Shown here in pieces: positions 1-12,591 of a stretch of DNA of 64,000 nt. Where the stretch lies: contig JAJJXM010000014.1 of assembly GCA_024516155.1 (NCBI GenBank), positions 496,001-560,000 of the forward strand, read 5' to 3'. The stretch's first letter is position 1, and each line of letters starts with the position of its first letter. A model generated the notes under the pieces. It worked only from the letters and a program-made list of their open reading frames with translations. It had not been told where the DNA came from and did no database searches. Source of the DNA: Pyronema omphalodes (Eukaryota; Ascomycota; Pezizomycetes; Pezizales; Pyronemataceae). The translations under genes were made by a program, and so were the position numbers.

Positions 1-1147
1 CTTGTGTACAGGACGAGCCCGGTAAATCATGGAACTCGTACATCCTACAAAGTTACAACGAATTTCTCGTTGTTTTCTAAAGCATTGGTGTAATATTCAT
101 ATGTGTAACTTCACGAGAAACTTTAGATGTGTTGACGAGCTCAAGTCCGGTTGGAATATCGAAGGAATTGATTTTACTCGTTCCAAGGTTAACTAGCGCC
201 ACTCGCGGTCGCTCGTAAGCAGCACCTGCCATCCTAATAATTAATGACTACATGCCTATCGTACCATATTATAACCATAATTCATATCGGCAGCCTTCTT
301 TGCTTGCTCTTCGCCAACCTCTGTTATTTCCAAACAAAATTCCTTCGTAATCCTCTTGCCAAGACGTTTCGGCGGCTCTTATGGCGGTGAGATCGGTAAT
401 ACAGTATACTGTAGCCTGTTCCCTAGCTTGCACCTACTCAAACCATCCTTTAAGTGAAACCTCAAGATGATCCTAGAAACATAGAGAGAGCTCATGAGTT
501 ACAGCCTCAAGTATGGTATCCTTAGCTTGACGCTATAAGGACAGAATAATAAAGTGGTGTATTTGGCATCCCTGGCTCAGTATCCTGTACCCTCGGAAGA
601 GCAGATCAGCAGGCATCTTCTCCATTTCCGCCAGCACTACATTGTACAGAACTGACAGCTATGCACCAGTGTCGCGAAGTGCCAAGTAGATTTTAGAAAG
701 CTTGAAGCCTAATGACCGGATGTCAACGATTCCGGTTCCTGAATAGATAAACTAGATAGACACTAAAAACCACACTACATAATAAACACATCTAATTCTT
801 AGAAGCACAGCCTATGTCAGCTCGCTAACGTCCCACGTATAAAAAAGTCCAAACAATACCGTATGACACATGTACGACATGCCGATGATCCCGATTTCCA
901 TCAACAGTCATCATCAAAATATCATGAAACTCTCACCGGGGCACCGTTCAGGCGTGGGAAAGTAAGATGCATAAACTTGGACTATTGAATTCAGTGAATT
1001 CGTGATCGTACTGTGGTTCGGCAAGAAGTTCGGCAGGAAGCTGCAGGGTTAGAAGGGTCATCGTGAATTAGGAGGTGGAGATTACGCCTTGACAATCTTG
1101 TGAATTCGTATCAGTGGGATGAATTTTAGAGCGGCAAAAATACGGGT

Positions 1148-1473
1148 ATTATTATTGCATTGGTTGATTTGTTTTGATAAGCTACGTGTTGAATATGTAT
1201 AACATTAATGATAAAAAATAGAAAGCCATATCCCTAGCAACTTGATTATCATGATCGCCATTGTGGAGAGTATGACAAGGGTCATGGATCTGATCGCTCT
1301 GTCCTACCAGGATCTGAGAGTGAGAGAATAATCGCAAGTATTACTCTATTGGCTACATTGTTTTGACAAAATACGTGTTAAATATGGATTTATATTTCTT
1401 TAAAAATCAAACCCCGTATCCCTAGCTAGCAGCATGATTACCATTTTCATTGTGGAGAGTATGACAAGGTTCA
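1148..1473. repeat. Diverged direct duplication, ~140 bp copies
   Basis: Two copies, about 1148-1293 and 1336-1473, lie in the same orientation. Shared landmarks in the same order are ATTGGTTGATTTGTTTTGATAA versus ATTGGCTACATTGTTTTGACAA, then ACGTGTT(G/A)AATATG, then TATCCCTAGC, and finally TGTGGAGAGTATGACAAGG followed by a TTCAT/GTCAT variant. Copies differ by substitutions and small indels, so the duplication is old. No coding potential was seen. Confidence 0.75.
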
Positions 1474-4400
1474 TAAGTAAGAAGTTCTCGATCGATTATC
1501 TCATCGCCTTTACATTTCAATTACAGAGTGAACGGGTAGAGCCTGTTTAAAATTGATACAGATAACTTCTTAGCATTGAAAAGGACTTGCCCCGGATGAT
1601 TGAATAGATTGCTCGGTTTCAGGTTGATAGTTTTTCCATACCAGGCACCACGGACCTTTCTCACCGCACCTGTACTACCAAGATTCAGAAGTTCGGATGA
1701 AAGTCAAAGTATCACCCGTCATGTTTACCTTGCAACGCTTTTATTTTAAACCTAAGACAAGTCGGAATATGCTTAAAGCAGCCACCGTACTACATCGTGT
1801 TGCACTGGTGTATCAAGGGCCTTTTGTTGTACTGTATGCTGCCGTGGTAATGGGTCGATTGTTCTCTATTCTGTTGTTCAAACTTCTTACATTTCACCGC
1901 TATCGCAATTTATCGGATGATTCCTTGGTCTGCTCAGGAGATTCTTCGAGTAGTACCCCACAAAATCTGATGATGTGATGATCTTCGCATGAAATGCAAA
2001 GAAGCGAGCTGCAAGAAAAGTTAAAAGTTTGACTGCCGTTGAATCTAAAAATATGCGCGGGAAAATATGATATCATAAAACAATTCTCGGAGACACTATC
2101 AAATATATAGTAGGAGAATGATGGGAAATTTTAACCGTAGCATTATGGCAAGTTACAGCTGGTTTACTTGGGGGATGTCTTAGGTCTAGCACACCCCATA
2201 TAATTCGGACATAGCGTTGGAAGAACCACTGAAACTCCAGAGGTTTCCCGAGGAAGGGAAGGATCAAAAGCTCAATGATAGCCAATTTTAGCCAAAATCA
2301 TCAAAAGATATTTAGTGCTTCGTGAAAATCAATGATCCTGGAATTTTCGGTTGTATGGCGAGACAAAAAAGTCGAACGTAGTGATACAGCAGAGCGCCTG
2401 AGTTACCCGAGTACCCGAGTATCAGGTTTCACGTTTGTAACCGCGAACCATTACAACGCATCCTACGGTTCGCAGTAATATTCTGCTGTTTATTCGGCAG
2501 TTTTCCGAAGCATTCCTTAGGCTAACACAAATGCCGTGGCGTGGCTGTCAGCGGTGAAGTAGTCTATGTTAAGCTATAACTGTCTCAATGAGGCGAATTA
2601 TCGCGATAGTTATCGGCGGCGTCACGGCGTTTATTAATATCAGATGAAATATAGCAATTTTTGCATAGGGAGAATTCAGAAAACAGCCGGGCTAAGTCAA
2701 GTTCAACACCGGTCTAACGGTATATGGTGGGGCGTAGATACAAATCTTCACCGACGGTAGCAATTCCGTATGAAATATTATTGATACATCCATAGTACAA
2801 GTTTCCTGGTATACATTGTTTCTGGTAACGTGCAATTGGAATGAACCAAGATCCACCATGTCGATCCATCGATATGGCCCGAGCCACCCCCACAAACGGG
2901 CAATCCTAGTGGCTTATCATCCATCCCGTGGGTTGAATACGAGAACGTCTGTTCTTGAGAACATTATCGTTGGCGCACATTCCGTAACAGACTAGCGCAC
3001 AGTATCCACTCTACAGAATTACAGGCTCATAAAAATGTTTTGAAGGAATAAATACCGATTATTCTAATTAGTCATCCCTAGAGACAAAGCTTCCATGATA
3101 TTTTCAGTATTTTCAGTATTCCTTTTGACTGACAATTGCCGATTAAAGCTAGAAAACAACTGTATGCGTGGTATGAAGTGCTCTAATTCAATAGTATCAA
3201 ATGGTGCGACTGGAGTGCTGTGGAGCACGTTGCTATGCGCGTAAAGCCCATGCAGTTTTGAGGACGCCCTTATTCCTCGCCATATTATTAGTTCGTGGTA
3301 AAAATCGAATTCCTTATCGCAATGGGTAAAATACCCCCAGACGTACTGCGCACAATTTCGTGCTTTCATTTAGTTCTAGTTTAGATCGAAGATTTCAACG
3401 AGGCAAAATGAGATTGGAGATTCTTATGCCATACCTTACTACTTTCATCCAAAAGTGATCATGCTGTAGATCTGAGAATTAGATACCCCCGGTTTCATAG
3501 TGTACCGAATAGGCAGGTATGTACTCGCGGCAAGAGAACCGCACCCCGTTTTTGAAACTCCCCTAGGTAAGAGTCACTTCTCTTCATTTTGAGTGTCCAA
3601 AGTCCTAAATATCACTGCTGTTTGTGCCGAACGTACTTAGTGGGTGCCACAAAACGGGCTTGCCCCATACAATCGGCAAATAGCAACGGCACAACAGGTT
3701 TCCTGAGAAAAGGTGAAATATTACGAGCTCTATAATATCTAATTTTAACCATAATTATTGAAATATATTCAGCGCCTGATCGAAGCCTGTTGTCTCGACG
3801 TTTAAATTCGAACACTCGGTCACAGAAATGCAGCAGAGTGCTGAAATTATCCTGGCACCAATCTTGACGTGTTTCCGTTCTCTCTAACTTGAATGGGACC
3901 CTAAACACCCGCTAGGTATGCCTATCACCTAGATACTTATGCACAGATCATCTGTCTCCGCAATTGTAGATAGTGGGCGCCAATTTCCTTTTCCATAGAC
4001 CTTCTAGAAGATAGATATAACAAACCGGCAACCATCGGCTACCATCGGTCAATTGCTACTATCAAAAACCAATTTGATACCTACAAAAGTTTGCCTGAAT
4101 ACGTCAGCAATTGAAGGTGGCCCTGAATTGTGACTAGCCGAGTGTACGGAAAAGGTAGAGATAGATTACCGCGGTAGTCTTGCCGGTCTCTGTATCTCCG
4201 ATGCAGCAACCTTTTCCGGCATCACATGGAAGAAACCATTTGCATGCCTTGAAAGAATATCACTATTGGTTCGTACATTAATGTCATTCACGTCTCTACC
4301 GAAGATTATACCTGCAATTGATCACAATCTACTCCATGTCTCAATGCTTTTACCTATTCGAGTTCTGGAGGTCATTCCCTTTCGGCTGATTGGCGAGGTT

Positions 4401-4929
4401 AATGAAGGTCAAGTGACCCGTTAGTCCCGAAGCATCACAGCCTCATGTAGTAAAGTATCAAAAATCAGATCCCGGATATGGGGGGTTCTAACCCGGGTTC
4501 CGACCAACTGATAGACGAGACAGAATAATTGCTAGCACAGAATATAATGTGGTCTACGATCAAATAAAACCATATAAAATTGTTCTGGAAAGCCCATGCC
4601 TGCTGCCCCCACGTTTTAAAATCCACAAACACACACAACCCAAACATAGTAATCGAATAAAGCATATTAAAGATGCCGAGGGGCATTAAGGATTAATTTC
4701 TGAATTGAGGAAGTTCCAACCAGGGCCTTGAAGAGGCGATAGATGAACTCCGAACATGACAGTCGCCCGCATGATAAGAATGAATCATTATGAGTTAACT
4801 AAGCGATAAGGATCTACAACACTAAAGCAATCATGAAAATCTGTGTGATTATTAATTTTAAAGTTTAAGATTTCCAGGCAGCACGTAGCATTTTTGGGGT
4901 TTGAAGTATATAGGAAAAGATTATTTAAT

Positions 4930-6050
4930 TAAAATTGATTCTTTTGTATGTTCTGTTATTTTTCCTTCTCCGTTTACAAAACTCTAGTCTTCTTTGTCAC
5001 TGCGAATAAGTATCCGTCTCATTCTAGAACTTATATCTACCTCGTTTGGCCCGCTCCCCGGACTGCATCTGTTAGGCACTGTGACTCAACTACGTCCTGT
5101 TAGGGAGGGGGGTACGCGTAGATTGACGAGACAAAGAACCCCCACACATATTATCCTTCTGTGCAGCCTTCCAGAAGCACCAAGAAGCTAGGTTGTTGGC
5201 GGGGCCTTCCTAGAAGAATTCGGATTTACGGCAAGCCAATACAGCTAGCTCTATATTACATACTGAAAGTGAGAGGTAAATGCTATCACAGAGCTAACGC
5301 AACGAGGTGTTGCATTGGGAAAAAGGTCCGACGGCAGTATAGGTGAAAGGACGTGGGGATCTCATAATTCATTCTGATAGGCCGTGGATAGCTGTACAGT
5401 ATGCATCGCTAATGCATGGTGATCTTGGGAGAAGATGAGATCTTGCTCAGGGAAAATATTCACAAAGATTTTACGTAAAATTGACTGTTCTGTAGGGTTT
5501 TTTTTTTGTTTTGTTTTCCCTTTCTATTCACGCAGTTAATTGCAACATCATCGAATCACTTTCTTGATTTGTCACTGCGAATAATGATCCGTCTCATCAC
5601 AACACCTGTCTCGATCTCACCTCCGCTCCCAGCGCTTAGTGAGATGTATATGCGAAGGAAGCGGGCGATCTTCCCTCATATACTACCCTTCTTTGCAGCT
5701 TTCCAGAAGGACCAGGAAGCTAGAAACGTGGCTGGCGGAACCTTCCTAGAATAGTTGCGAGGTAAGCGAGGCAACACCAGCTTCTTTATACATACTGGAC
5801 GTTAGAGGTAATTACTGTCACGGGGCTTACACGATGAGGCGTTGCATAATTGTGAAAGGGTCCGGTAGCGGTATCGGTGAATGGTAGCAGGAATATAATT
5901 AATCCTTATTCTTTGCAGTGATGGCTGTGTAAATATTGCGCGCGTACGCTTCGCTAATGCATGGAGATCTTGGCGAGGGATACATAGGATCATCCTCAGG
6001 GAAAATCTTCACGCAAATGGTACATACGATGCGCGGAATAACTGCACGCA
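4930..6050. repeat. Diverged tandem duplication, ~550-575 bp units
   Basis: Unit 1 (about 4930-5490) and unit 2 (about 5490-6050) share a long ordered series of landmarks. These include GTCACTGCGAATAA (4997 and 5572), a CTTCC(T/C)AGAAG-type block near 5200/5740, ACATACTG(A/G)A(A/C)GT(G/T)AGAGGTAA, CGTTGCAT, GGTCCG(A/G)(C/T)(G/A)GC, and GCTAATGCATGG(T/A)GATCTTGG (5409 and 5954). The offset drifts from 575 to 545 bp, which shows indels. I see no terminal repeats or intact reading frame shared by both copies. Confidence 0.8.
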
Positions 6051-6998
6051 CCTATGCGCAGAGACAGGTGGATTCTGAATACCTGTGTAGCTGGTGATCT
6101 TTACTACATTTTCATCAATAACTTATTCGGTACCAGTACAACGGCAAAGGTTACCGCAAATGTTGGTATCCCACTGCATATACTGCAAGCTCGGCCCGAA
6201 AACCTTGTAGGTTGATTTGTGGAAGGAGTTAGGGATGATCATCTGGTACCTGGAATGTCACTCGATGGAGATTGGCTTCGATAGGTACCTGATCGACTCA
6301 ATTTATGGAAAGAAGTACGGAGATGCATTATGAAGTATGTCATATAGAATTCGAGCGAATTAATTGATACCCCATTCACTCGTTCGAAACTGCACATGAT
6401 GAGTGGAATACTTGGACACACGGGCCGAAGGCTAGAAGTAAGGGTTTTTGCAACTTCCAGTGCCCTTGAAAAGGAAAAGTTTCTGCCTCGGCTGCCTAAG
6501 TGATCTTACCGAAGGTCTAAAGGGAAACTCAAAATCACCTTCTACTCATATTTTTGTGGATCTATCCAATTTTTGATATTCTTTTGCAGTGCGTCATATG
6601 CGAAATGTTATGTTACACCCTTCAAAGACTTCTTAGCACGTGCGGTTTATAAACAAGTGAAAGTGATAGTCTGTGCAGGACCGTCAAGATAACCGGTGTA
6701 CTTTATGTTCGAGAATGCACTTCTAATCTTCTGACATATCGCTAATTCTCGAGGATTTCCAAAACAGCATATGCACATTCCAATACCTTTCGAGTATGGA
6801 AAATGGAACCCCTGATGTACTTCCTCGAGTGATAAAAACATCACCCTTCTTCTCTCTGAATTCTACATCCAGTCATTCTCATCACTATCAAAGCAACAAA
6901 GAACAAAACCCCATCTTTATCAGCAGTAAATTGCCATTGAAAGCAGTCCCGTCGAAAGAGAAAAAGCGTACATCACAACGAGTCCAATATCCATCGCC

Positions 6999-7238
6999 AT
7001 GGCACAAAAGATTCAAGTTTCAAACTCAGTCTTACTTATTATTGCGCTCCACATATCGAACGCCGCTGCTAAAAGCCATTGGGATACTTTGGGTAGTAAT
7101 GGAAGGATTCTGGTGATTTATGGCTGTTTGTTGGTTGTTATAGCAATATTGGGATGTTTCTTCATATTCCGGCGGCACAGGAGAAGGGCAGCGAAAGCAT
7201 TGGAAGAGAAGTTGAAGGAGGAAGTGGCAGCGCCATAG
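6999..7238 (+). CDS. Small single-pass membrane protein with signal peptide (hypothetical)
   Basis: A 79-residue uninterrupted frame starts at an ATG in a strong context (ATCGCCATGG). Residues 1-24 look like a cleavable signal peptide: a hydrophobic VLLIIALHI core ends in NAAA. A short luminal stretch (about 25-37) and a transmembrane helix (about 38-55, VIYGCLLVVIAILGCFFIF) follow. A strongly basic stop-transfer segment (RRHRRR) and a charged Lys/Glu tail come next. This order of elements is unlikely by chance in so short a frame and predicts a type I topology in the secretory pathway. I do not recognise a family. A longer frame (6796-7116) overlaps it in another phase and looks spurious. 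The gene is isolated, with no neighbour within 1 kb. Confidence 0.5.
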   Translation: MAQKIQVSNSVLLIIALHISNAAAKSHWDTLGSNGRILVIYGCLLVVIAILGCFFIFRRHRRRAAKALEEKLKEEVAAP

Positions 7239-8421
7239 TGAAAGGGTATTGAGCTGGGAGAGGTCAAATGTATAGATGGATAGATTTTGGGGCGAAAGCA
7301 TAGAAGCGATCAATGGCACGGCGAATCTAAAAGCGATAATAGAATTGAAATTCAAGATATGGTTATTGGTCTAGCAACTGCATCGACGATTCATCAGAAT
7401 AACTGCAGGGGTAGCAAACCCCATGGAAAGGGAACTAGAAATGACGCTACTGGCTTGGAAGTGCCTAAGTGTATATAAACATCATTTTAATGTCTCCCTG
7501 TCTTCAAAATATGTGCCGAACCAGGGGTATTGTGTCCGTATCAAAAGCAAAAACTGCATTCTCTGTCATTCATGCACTGAGAATAATCGTCTCAATGGCT
7601 CACCTTGCCATCGTTTAGTATTTACTTATTAGAAGATTGCCGAGAACAGGCAATTCAGCTTGTCGGAATAAGGTCCTTGAGTTTGCTCAAGACGAACCTT
7701 GTGGGGGGCAAAGTGGAACACTAAACGGGATGTGATAAGGAGGATGAGACAAACTGACTTTTCTACTATATATAATGCTTCCTCTCTCTGTATCGTCATC
7801 ATCGTCTACAATAGAACCGTCTGTCTCTCCCTGTCCTTTCACACATTACTCGTTCTGTTTCTTTGAAGACAATAGAAAGTTTGTTAGAAGAGGCAGAAAT
7901 TGTGCCCAAACCGGCTCGGTGAATGGCTGGTAAAAGTTCTCATTATAGCCATATGAATAAACATTTGAGCGAAATGCGTAAGCTTGGATGTGGCATTGTG
8001 TTCCCATTTCACTTTGCTGGCAATTGTAATTTCAAACGGAATATCAAGTCCATGTGGTACTATCACAGTTGGTTACGGGCAACTGCGTTTATTTGGGAAG
8101 AGTATCTTGCAGGTTCCTGCTTTTAAATGGGATTCTTTCCTGAACTACAGCTACCTTTCATTTATATACACCTTAGCTATTCATTCCCCGAGACTCAGTT
8201 CATGGCACATTTCGAATTTATCCACTTATTTAGTTTTGCTATTTCTCCTGAAGACATGTGATGCCCTGGAAAATAAGATCGGGCGTCGGTTAGCCACACT
8301 GACATCACAATAGGCCCATTATGAGACATCGTGATTCGTGACGGAAGCTGCTGGACTACAAAACAATATATCACCCAGATCTATCTTCAACGATTTTCTG
8401 CATTATTTACACATTCATCAC
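7239..8421. other. Intergenic; promoter-like stretch near 7765-7850
   Basis: No convincing coding region was found. A TATATATAATG stretch at about 7768-7780, followed by CT-rich sequence to about 7850, resembles a fungal core promoter on the plus strand. I cannot tie it to a confident transcript. Confidence 0.3.
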
Positions 8422-8781
8422 ATGCACGCTATGCCATTAAATAGCTCGCATCTCGCATCTGGACGCAACGCTTCCTCACCGCATCACCACCACTTCCACT
8501 TCCATTTCCACCTTTACACAATGTGCATCCACATATTCCCCAAACACAATACAAACGAAGAGAAACTGCAAGATGATATTCATCCAGAGGATACTGGAAA
8601 TACTACACCCAGGAAACGGTGGACGGATTTGAAGTTTCGAAGGTTCTGGAAGGAGTTGTGTGGAATGAAAGAAACAGGACAGACACAGAGACGAAGAGAA
8701 TGTAATTGTGCACAAGGAGTTGTCTGCACTTATTGTGATGGTTATGGTTCGGAAGATGGAGGTTGGACGGGGAGGTATTGA
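8422..8781 (+). CDS. Possible small His-rich/Cys-containing protein (hypothetical)
   Basis: This is a frame of 119 residues from the first in-frame ATG; the frame is also open upstream of it. The N-terminal third is a His/Phe-rich low-complexity stretch. The C-terminal half looks more like a protein: a basic Trp-containing segment (KRWTDLKFRRFWKELCG, about residues 68-84) precedes a compact CNCAQGVVCTYCDGYG motif. Its four cysteines (CxC-x6-CxxC) could bind metal. No family is recognised. The antisense strand is also open over much of this interval, so the frame could be fortuitous. Confidence 0.3.
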   Translation: MHAMPLNSSHLASGRNASSPHHHHFHFHFHLYTMCIHIFPKHNTNEEKLQDDIHPEDTGNTTPRKRWTDLKFRRFWKELCGMKETGQTQRRRECNCAQGVVCTYCDGYGSEDGGWTGRY

Positions 8782-10793
8782 GTTGAGGAGGTGGTGATAA
8801 TGTGGAGGTTTGTGGGTTGCAGGATTGACATAGCGAGTAATATGGAGAGAGGGAAAGTGGTAAGTTCTTAATCCTATGGTATCCTTGCTTTTGCTGACAG
8901 TAAGAAAATAGCAATAAAACAGTAAAAAAAAGGACAAAAACCCCCAGAAATAAATTACCGGAAGATAACCAGAAGCCGATACTATATTGCAATGCTATGC
9001 AGAGTAACGCCCTTAGCAAACGCAACCCTATGCTGCAATTCCCCCACAAACAATGCAACACCATATTCCACCTCGTCTACAACCTATAATCGCAAATAAT
9101 AACTCCACTGCATTCCACCTCTTTATTCCACACTGCTCTATAACTCTACAACTCTACAATCCTTTATTTCGAACCATCACGTCAATCAACCAAATCATAT
9201 CAAATTCTCTTTACACCTCACCTCCAATACCATCACGACATAGCACAATCACGAAACCCAGGATGAACCTTCACCATCCTTCTCGGTATTTTCCTCTTCA
9301 GTAACCCCCCTGCTGCCGGTGTAGATCATACTGCGATCCCCAACGACCCTTCGGTAGAGCAACATATCGGCATCATTTGCGCTCAGTAATCATAACCTCA
9401 AAGCGACCGTTGGTATCATCTTCGTCTACACAACCAATATCCAGTAATACAAACGGTATATATCATAAAGGAAGAACGAAGCATTATTAATATGCGAAGT
9501 CCTCAAGGGGCTTATAACTACGTATGCGACAACCAGCTAGTATCTATGACAGAAGAAATAATAGTAATAAATAGTGCATCTATTAGCTAGTCATGCAAGC
9601 GAAGTACCGCGGTAACGATAGCTTGTTTTATGCTGTAATTTTTAATAACAATATTAAGAAAGAAGTACATAATAAATCTAGGCTTTTAGTCTTTTAGTCT
9701 TTTTGAATATCAATAAATATCCATATCTCCATATCTCCATATCTCGACTTACATCATCCCATAAATAAATAACCCGTGAAAATACCGAAAGCTAGCCTCT
9801 AGACCGAAACATAGAAAGAAATCAGCTCATCGGGCATCGATTATCGGTCATCGTCCATCGTCGACCATGGGTTATTTGGCTGTTTCGTCATGTGGTTACT
9901 AAACATTATCTCATATAATTTACTGTACTGTACTTTTCTTTTTGATGAAAATGATGAAATGATAACATGATGAAATTTACTTTCGTTAACTTTCGTTAAG
10001 TCAAGCTAGTTGAGCTAGTTAGGGTTGGGTTGAGCTTGGACTGGATTGGGTTGGGTTGGGTTACGTTATCAATATAGACATCAATATCGATATCAATATA
10101 GATATGCAATATTATCTAGACTCTAGAGTCATGTAAATGGCATAACCGCATAACCGCATTGACAGACAGCGCAGACAGACAGCGCAGACAGACAGACGTA
10201 GAATCCACCATCTGTTTGTTTTTTTAGACACTTGATGTATTGATCTGTATCCAATCATCACCACCATCACCATCACCATCACCATCACCATCCCTCCATA
10301 CTCCAAGCAATCTCTCCATACTCCAAGCCATCACCCAAGCCATCAGCCAAGCAATCAGCCAAGCAATCACTCCAAGCAATCACCATGCAATCATAAAATA
10401 TCAACGCCAAAACACAAAAACACCATCAGCACTGCTGCATATAATCATAAAATATCAACACAACACCAGTAACGAAATTCGAAAGGTGAAACCAGAAATC
10501 ACTGAAACCAGAAATCACTTATATAGATATTACAAAGCATTTTTTCTTTATTCTTTTATTTGATTTCTCTGCTTTCTTGTGGTATCTTCTGGTATTGTTT
10601 GGTATTCTGGTATTCTGGTATTCTGGTATTGTTTGGTATTGTTTGTTGCCTCTACCCCTCCTTGCCTTCCTCTCGTTTACAACCACCCCTCCCCCCTCCC
10701 TCCCCGCACTCCCCAAACCCCACCCACTTTACACATCTCCCACATCCCACATCCCCATCATCCCCATAATTCCCATCCTCCTCTAAAAATCAT
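8782..10793. repeat. Microsatellite-rich intergenic stretch
   Basis: No gene is seen. Simple repeats are frequent: ATCTCCATATCTCC units at about 9720-9748, TTGGG units near 10044-10065, CAGACAGACAG at about 10158-10198, and CATCAC at about 10254-10293. A 10-12 nt CCAAGCAATCA family lies at about 10300-10385, and TGGTATTC units at about 10588-10650. Open frames through these tracts are repeat artefacts. Confidence 0.7.
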
Positions 10794-12026
10794 CTACCGA
10801 TAAGCCCTTCCCTTACTATTAACCGGCACATGAACAGGAGCATTCGCATCCATATCATTATCCGTCATAAAGTACTCATGTTGCAAAGCCTGCTTCGCGG
10901 AGATACGTTGAGAAGGATCATAGATCAACATAGCATCCAGGAGATCAAGACCGGCAGGTTCAAGGTTCGGGACCATTTTTTCAGTTTCCACACGGGCCCA
11001 TTGAGGGAAGGAGGATTTGAAATCGGGGAAGGAGGTTACGCCGGGCCAGGTGTTATCATCGGGAGTTCCTAGGAGACTAAAAGGGAGGGAGGGGGTTAGT
11101 GGCGTGGCTCGGGAGGGGGAACTTTGGGGAGGCATGGGGATGGATATGGTGGGAATGAGTTATAGAAGGATGGTGGGATGTAGACATACCGGAAGATCTT
11201 GAAAATCTCGTCAATCTCGGAATCTCCAGGGAAGAGAGCCTTTCTTGTACACATCTCGGCGAAGATACAACCGACGGACCACATGTCGACTCCGGTGGAG
11301 TATTGCTTGCCTCCTAGTAGAATCTCGGGGGAACGGTACCAGAGGGTGACGACCTGTGTATTTCGTTAGCAGTTGCTTTGGTTCTAGTTGCAATTCCTTC
11401 TTTCTGCAGGGGTAGCTCTGGAGCTCCAAGCTCGGGATGGGGAAGATAGAAAAGAAACTAACCTCGTGAGTGTAAGTTCTCAATGGCACACCAAACGCTC
11501 TCGCCAAACCAAAATCGGCCAATTTAAGATTTCCTTCCTTATCAATCAGTAGATTCTGGGGCTTAAGATCTCTGTGCAAAATCCGATGAGAATGACAGTA
11601 TTTAACCCCAGACACCAACTGGTTCATGAATCTTTTAACCATCTGTTCACCCAATCCCATATTCGCCGGAATAGCCTCCATATATTTCTTCAGATCCAAA
11701 TCAAGAAACTCGAAAACAAGGTACACTTTATGACCCTCTGCGATGATGTTTAGAAGCTTTACAATGTTGGGATCGTTCATTTCCTTGAGTAGAGAAATCT
11801 CCCGGATTGCTGTGGATGGAACTCCTTCGTCTTCGGCTTCTAGACGGATTTTTTTCATCGCTACAATTCGGTTGTGATTGTTGAGATCTTTGGCTTTGTA
11901 GACAACTCCGTAAGTGCCTTTGAGATGATGAGTTAGCAGAGGGGGGGATAGTAACGAAATGCATCAGCACTGCAGGCAGGAACAAGTACCCTCTCCAATC
12001 TTCTCAATTCTCTGGTAGCCGTCCAT
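10794..12026 (-). CDS. cdk1: Cyclin-dependent kinase 1 (Cdc2/NimX type)
   Basis: This is the master cell-cycle Ser/Thr kinase, active with cyclins and Suc1/Cks in the nucleus and cytosol. Four exons on the minus strand (12026-11990, 11917-11463, 11353-11190, 11076-10794) give 312 aa. The glycine loop GEGTYG carries inhibitory Thr14/Tyr15. The catalytic Lys is in VAMKKIR, the cyclin-binding PSTAIRE helix is at 46-52, HRDLKPQN at about 127-134 and DFG at 147-149. The activating-loop Thr is about 162 in RTYTHEVV, and [11 protein letters not shown] follows. All three introns begin GT and end AG and restore the frame exactly; the first splits the glycine loop. The start ATG has the context CACCATGG. 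Length and motifs are typical of a true CDK1, with nothing missing. Possible MCB/E2F-like sites lie upstream. Confidence 0.97.
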
Positions 12027-12330
12027 GGTGACGAGATATCGTTACTCCTTGAGGCGGCAGGTAGTTCGTGATGAAGGATGGCGGTGGAGTTATCAGGATG
12101 GTATATTGGTGAGGGGGGTAAGGTCGAAGGACGTAGGTCGCGTCGTGGATGCAAGGAAGTGGACAGGGCCGAGTGTGATGTTGTTAAGGCCCCTAGGAAG
12201 GGTCGTGTTTGAATATCGTAGCAGGGACGAAAAAAGTCAAGTTGGAATGAAGTCTCGCGTGCGTGGCGTTGCTCCAGAGGCGAAAGTTATAAACAAGTAG
12301 TAAAAAGGGCTAATTAACGCGCTGAGCCTC

Positions 12331-12344
12331 AAGCGCGGGGAAAG
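12331..12344 (-). promoter_or_regulatory. E2F/SBF-like GC motif upstream of cdk1
   Basis: On the minus strand this reads TTTCCCCGCGCTT, close to the E2F-type TTTSSCGC consensus. It lies about 305 nt upstream of the cdk1 start. A match of this length can occur by chance, so its role is inferred from position only. Confidence 0.3.
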
Positions 12345-12585
12345 TAAAGTTGGTGATGTTACACGATAGTTTCTTATCGATCAACGATACAGAAATATCA
12401 ATTGGAGCCGATGAAATTTATCTCTAATCGTTCATGGAAATATTGAAATCACGTTATGAATTGCTTATTTTGATACTGGATCTGAATACCCTCGTTGATT
12501 GCCTCCGTGTTTGAAACAAACGTGTCACGCGCGTCCCCCCAAGCCAAAATAAACACGCCAGTGGGAAGCCGCCAACAGATCATTG

Positions 12586-12591
12586 ACGCGT
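12586..12591. promoter_or_regulatory. MCB (ACGCGT) site upstream of cdk1
   Basis: A palindromic ACGCGT, the MluI cell-cycle box bound by MBF-type factors in fungi, sits about 560 nt upstream of the cdk1 start codon. It is a single copy, so the assignment is tentative. Confidence 0.3.

Larger units (their letters stand above)
1..6998. other. Gene-poor region with two diverged duplications
   Basis: I see no convincing gene here. Open frames are short (under about 110 codons), lack Kozak-like starts and show no family motif. The recognisable structure is two pairs of old direct duplications (listed separately) and scattered short direct repeats such as the GAGTACCC units near 2400. Composition is moderately AT-rich and not extreme, so heavy RIP-type AT conversion is not obvious by eye. 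It may be decayed repeat DNA. Confidence 0.5.

Noticed and set aside
8476..9064. Two antisense frames of 153 codons each
   Set aside because: They are Ser/His/Phe/Leu-rich, without domains, and conflict with each other and with the weak plus-strand candidate.
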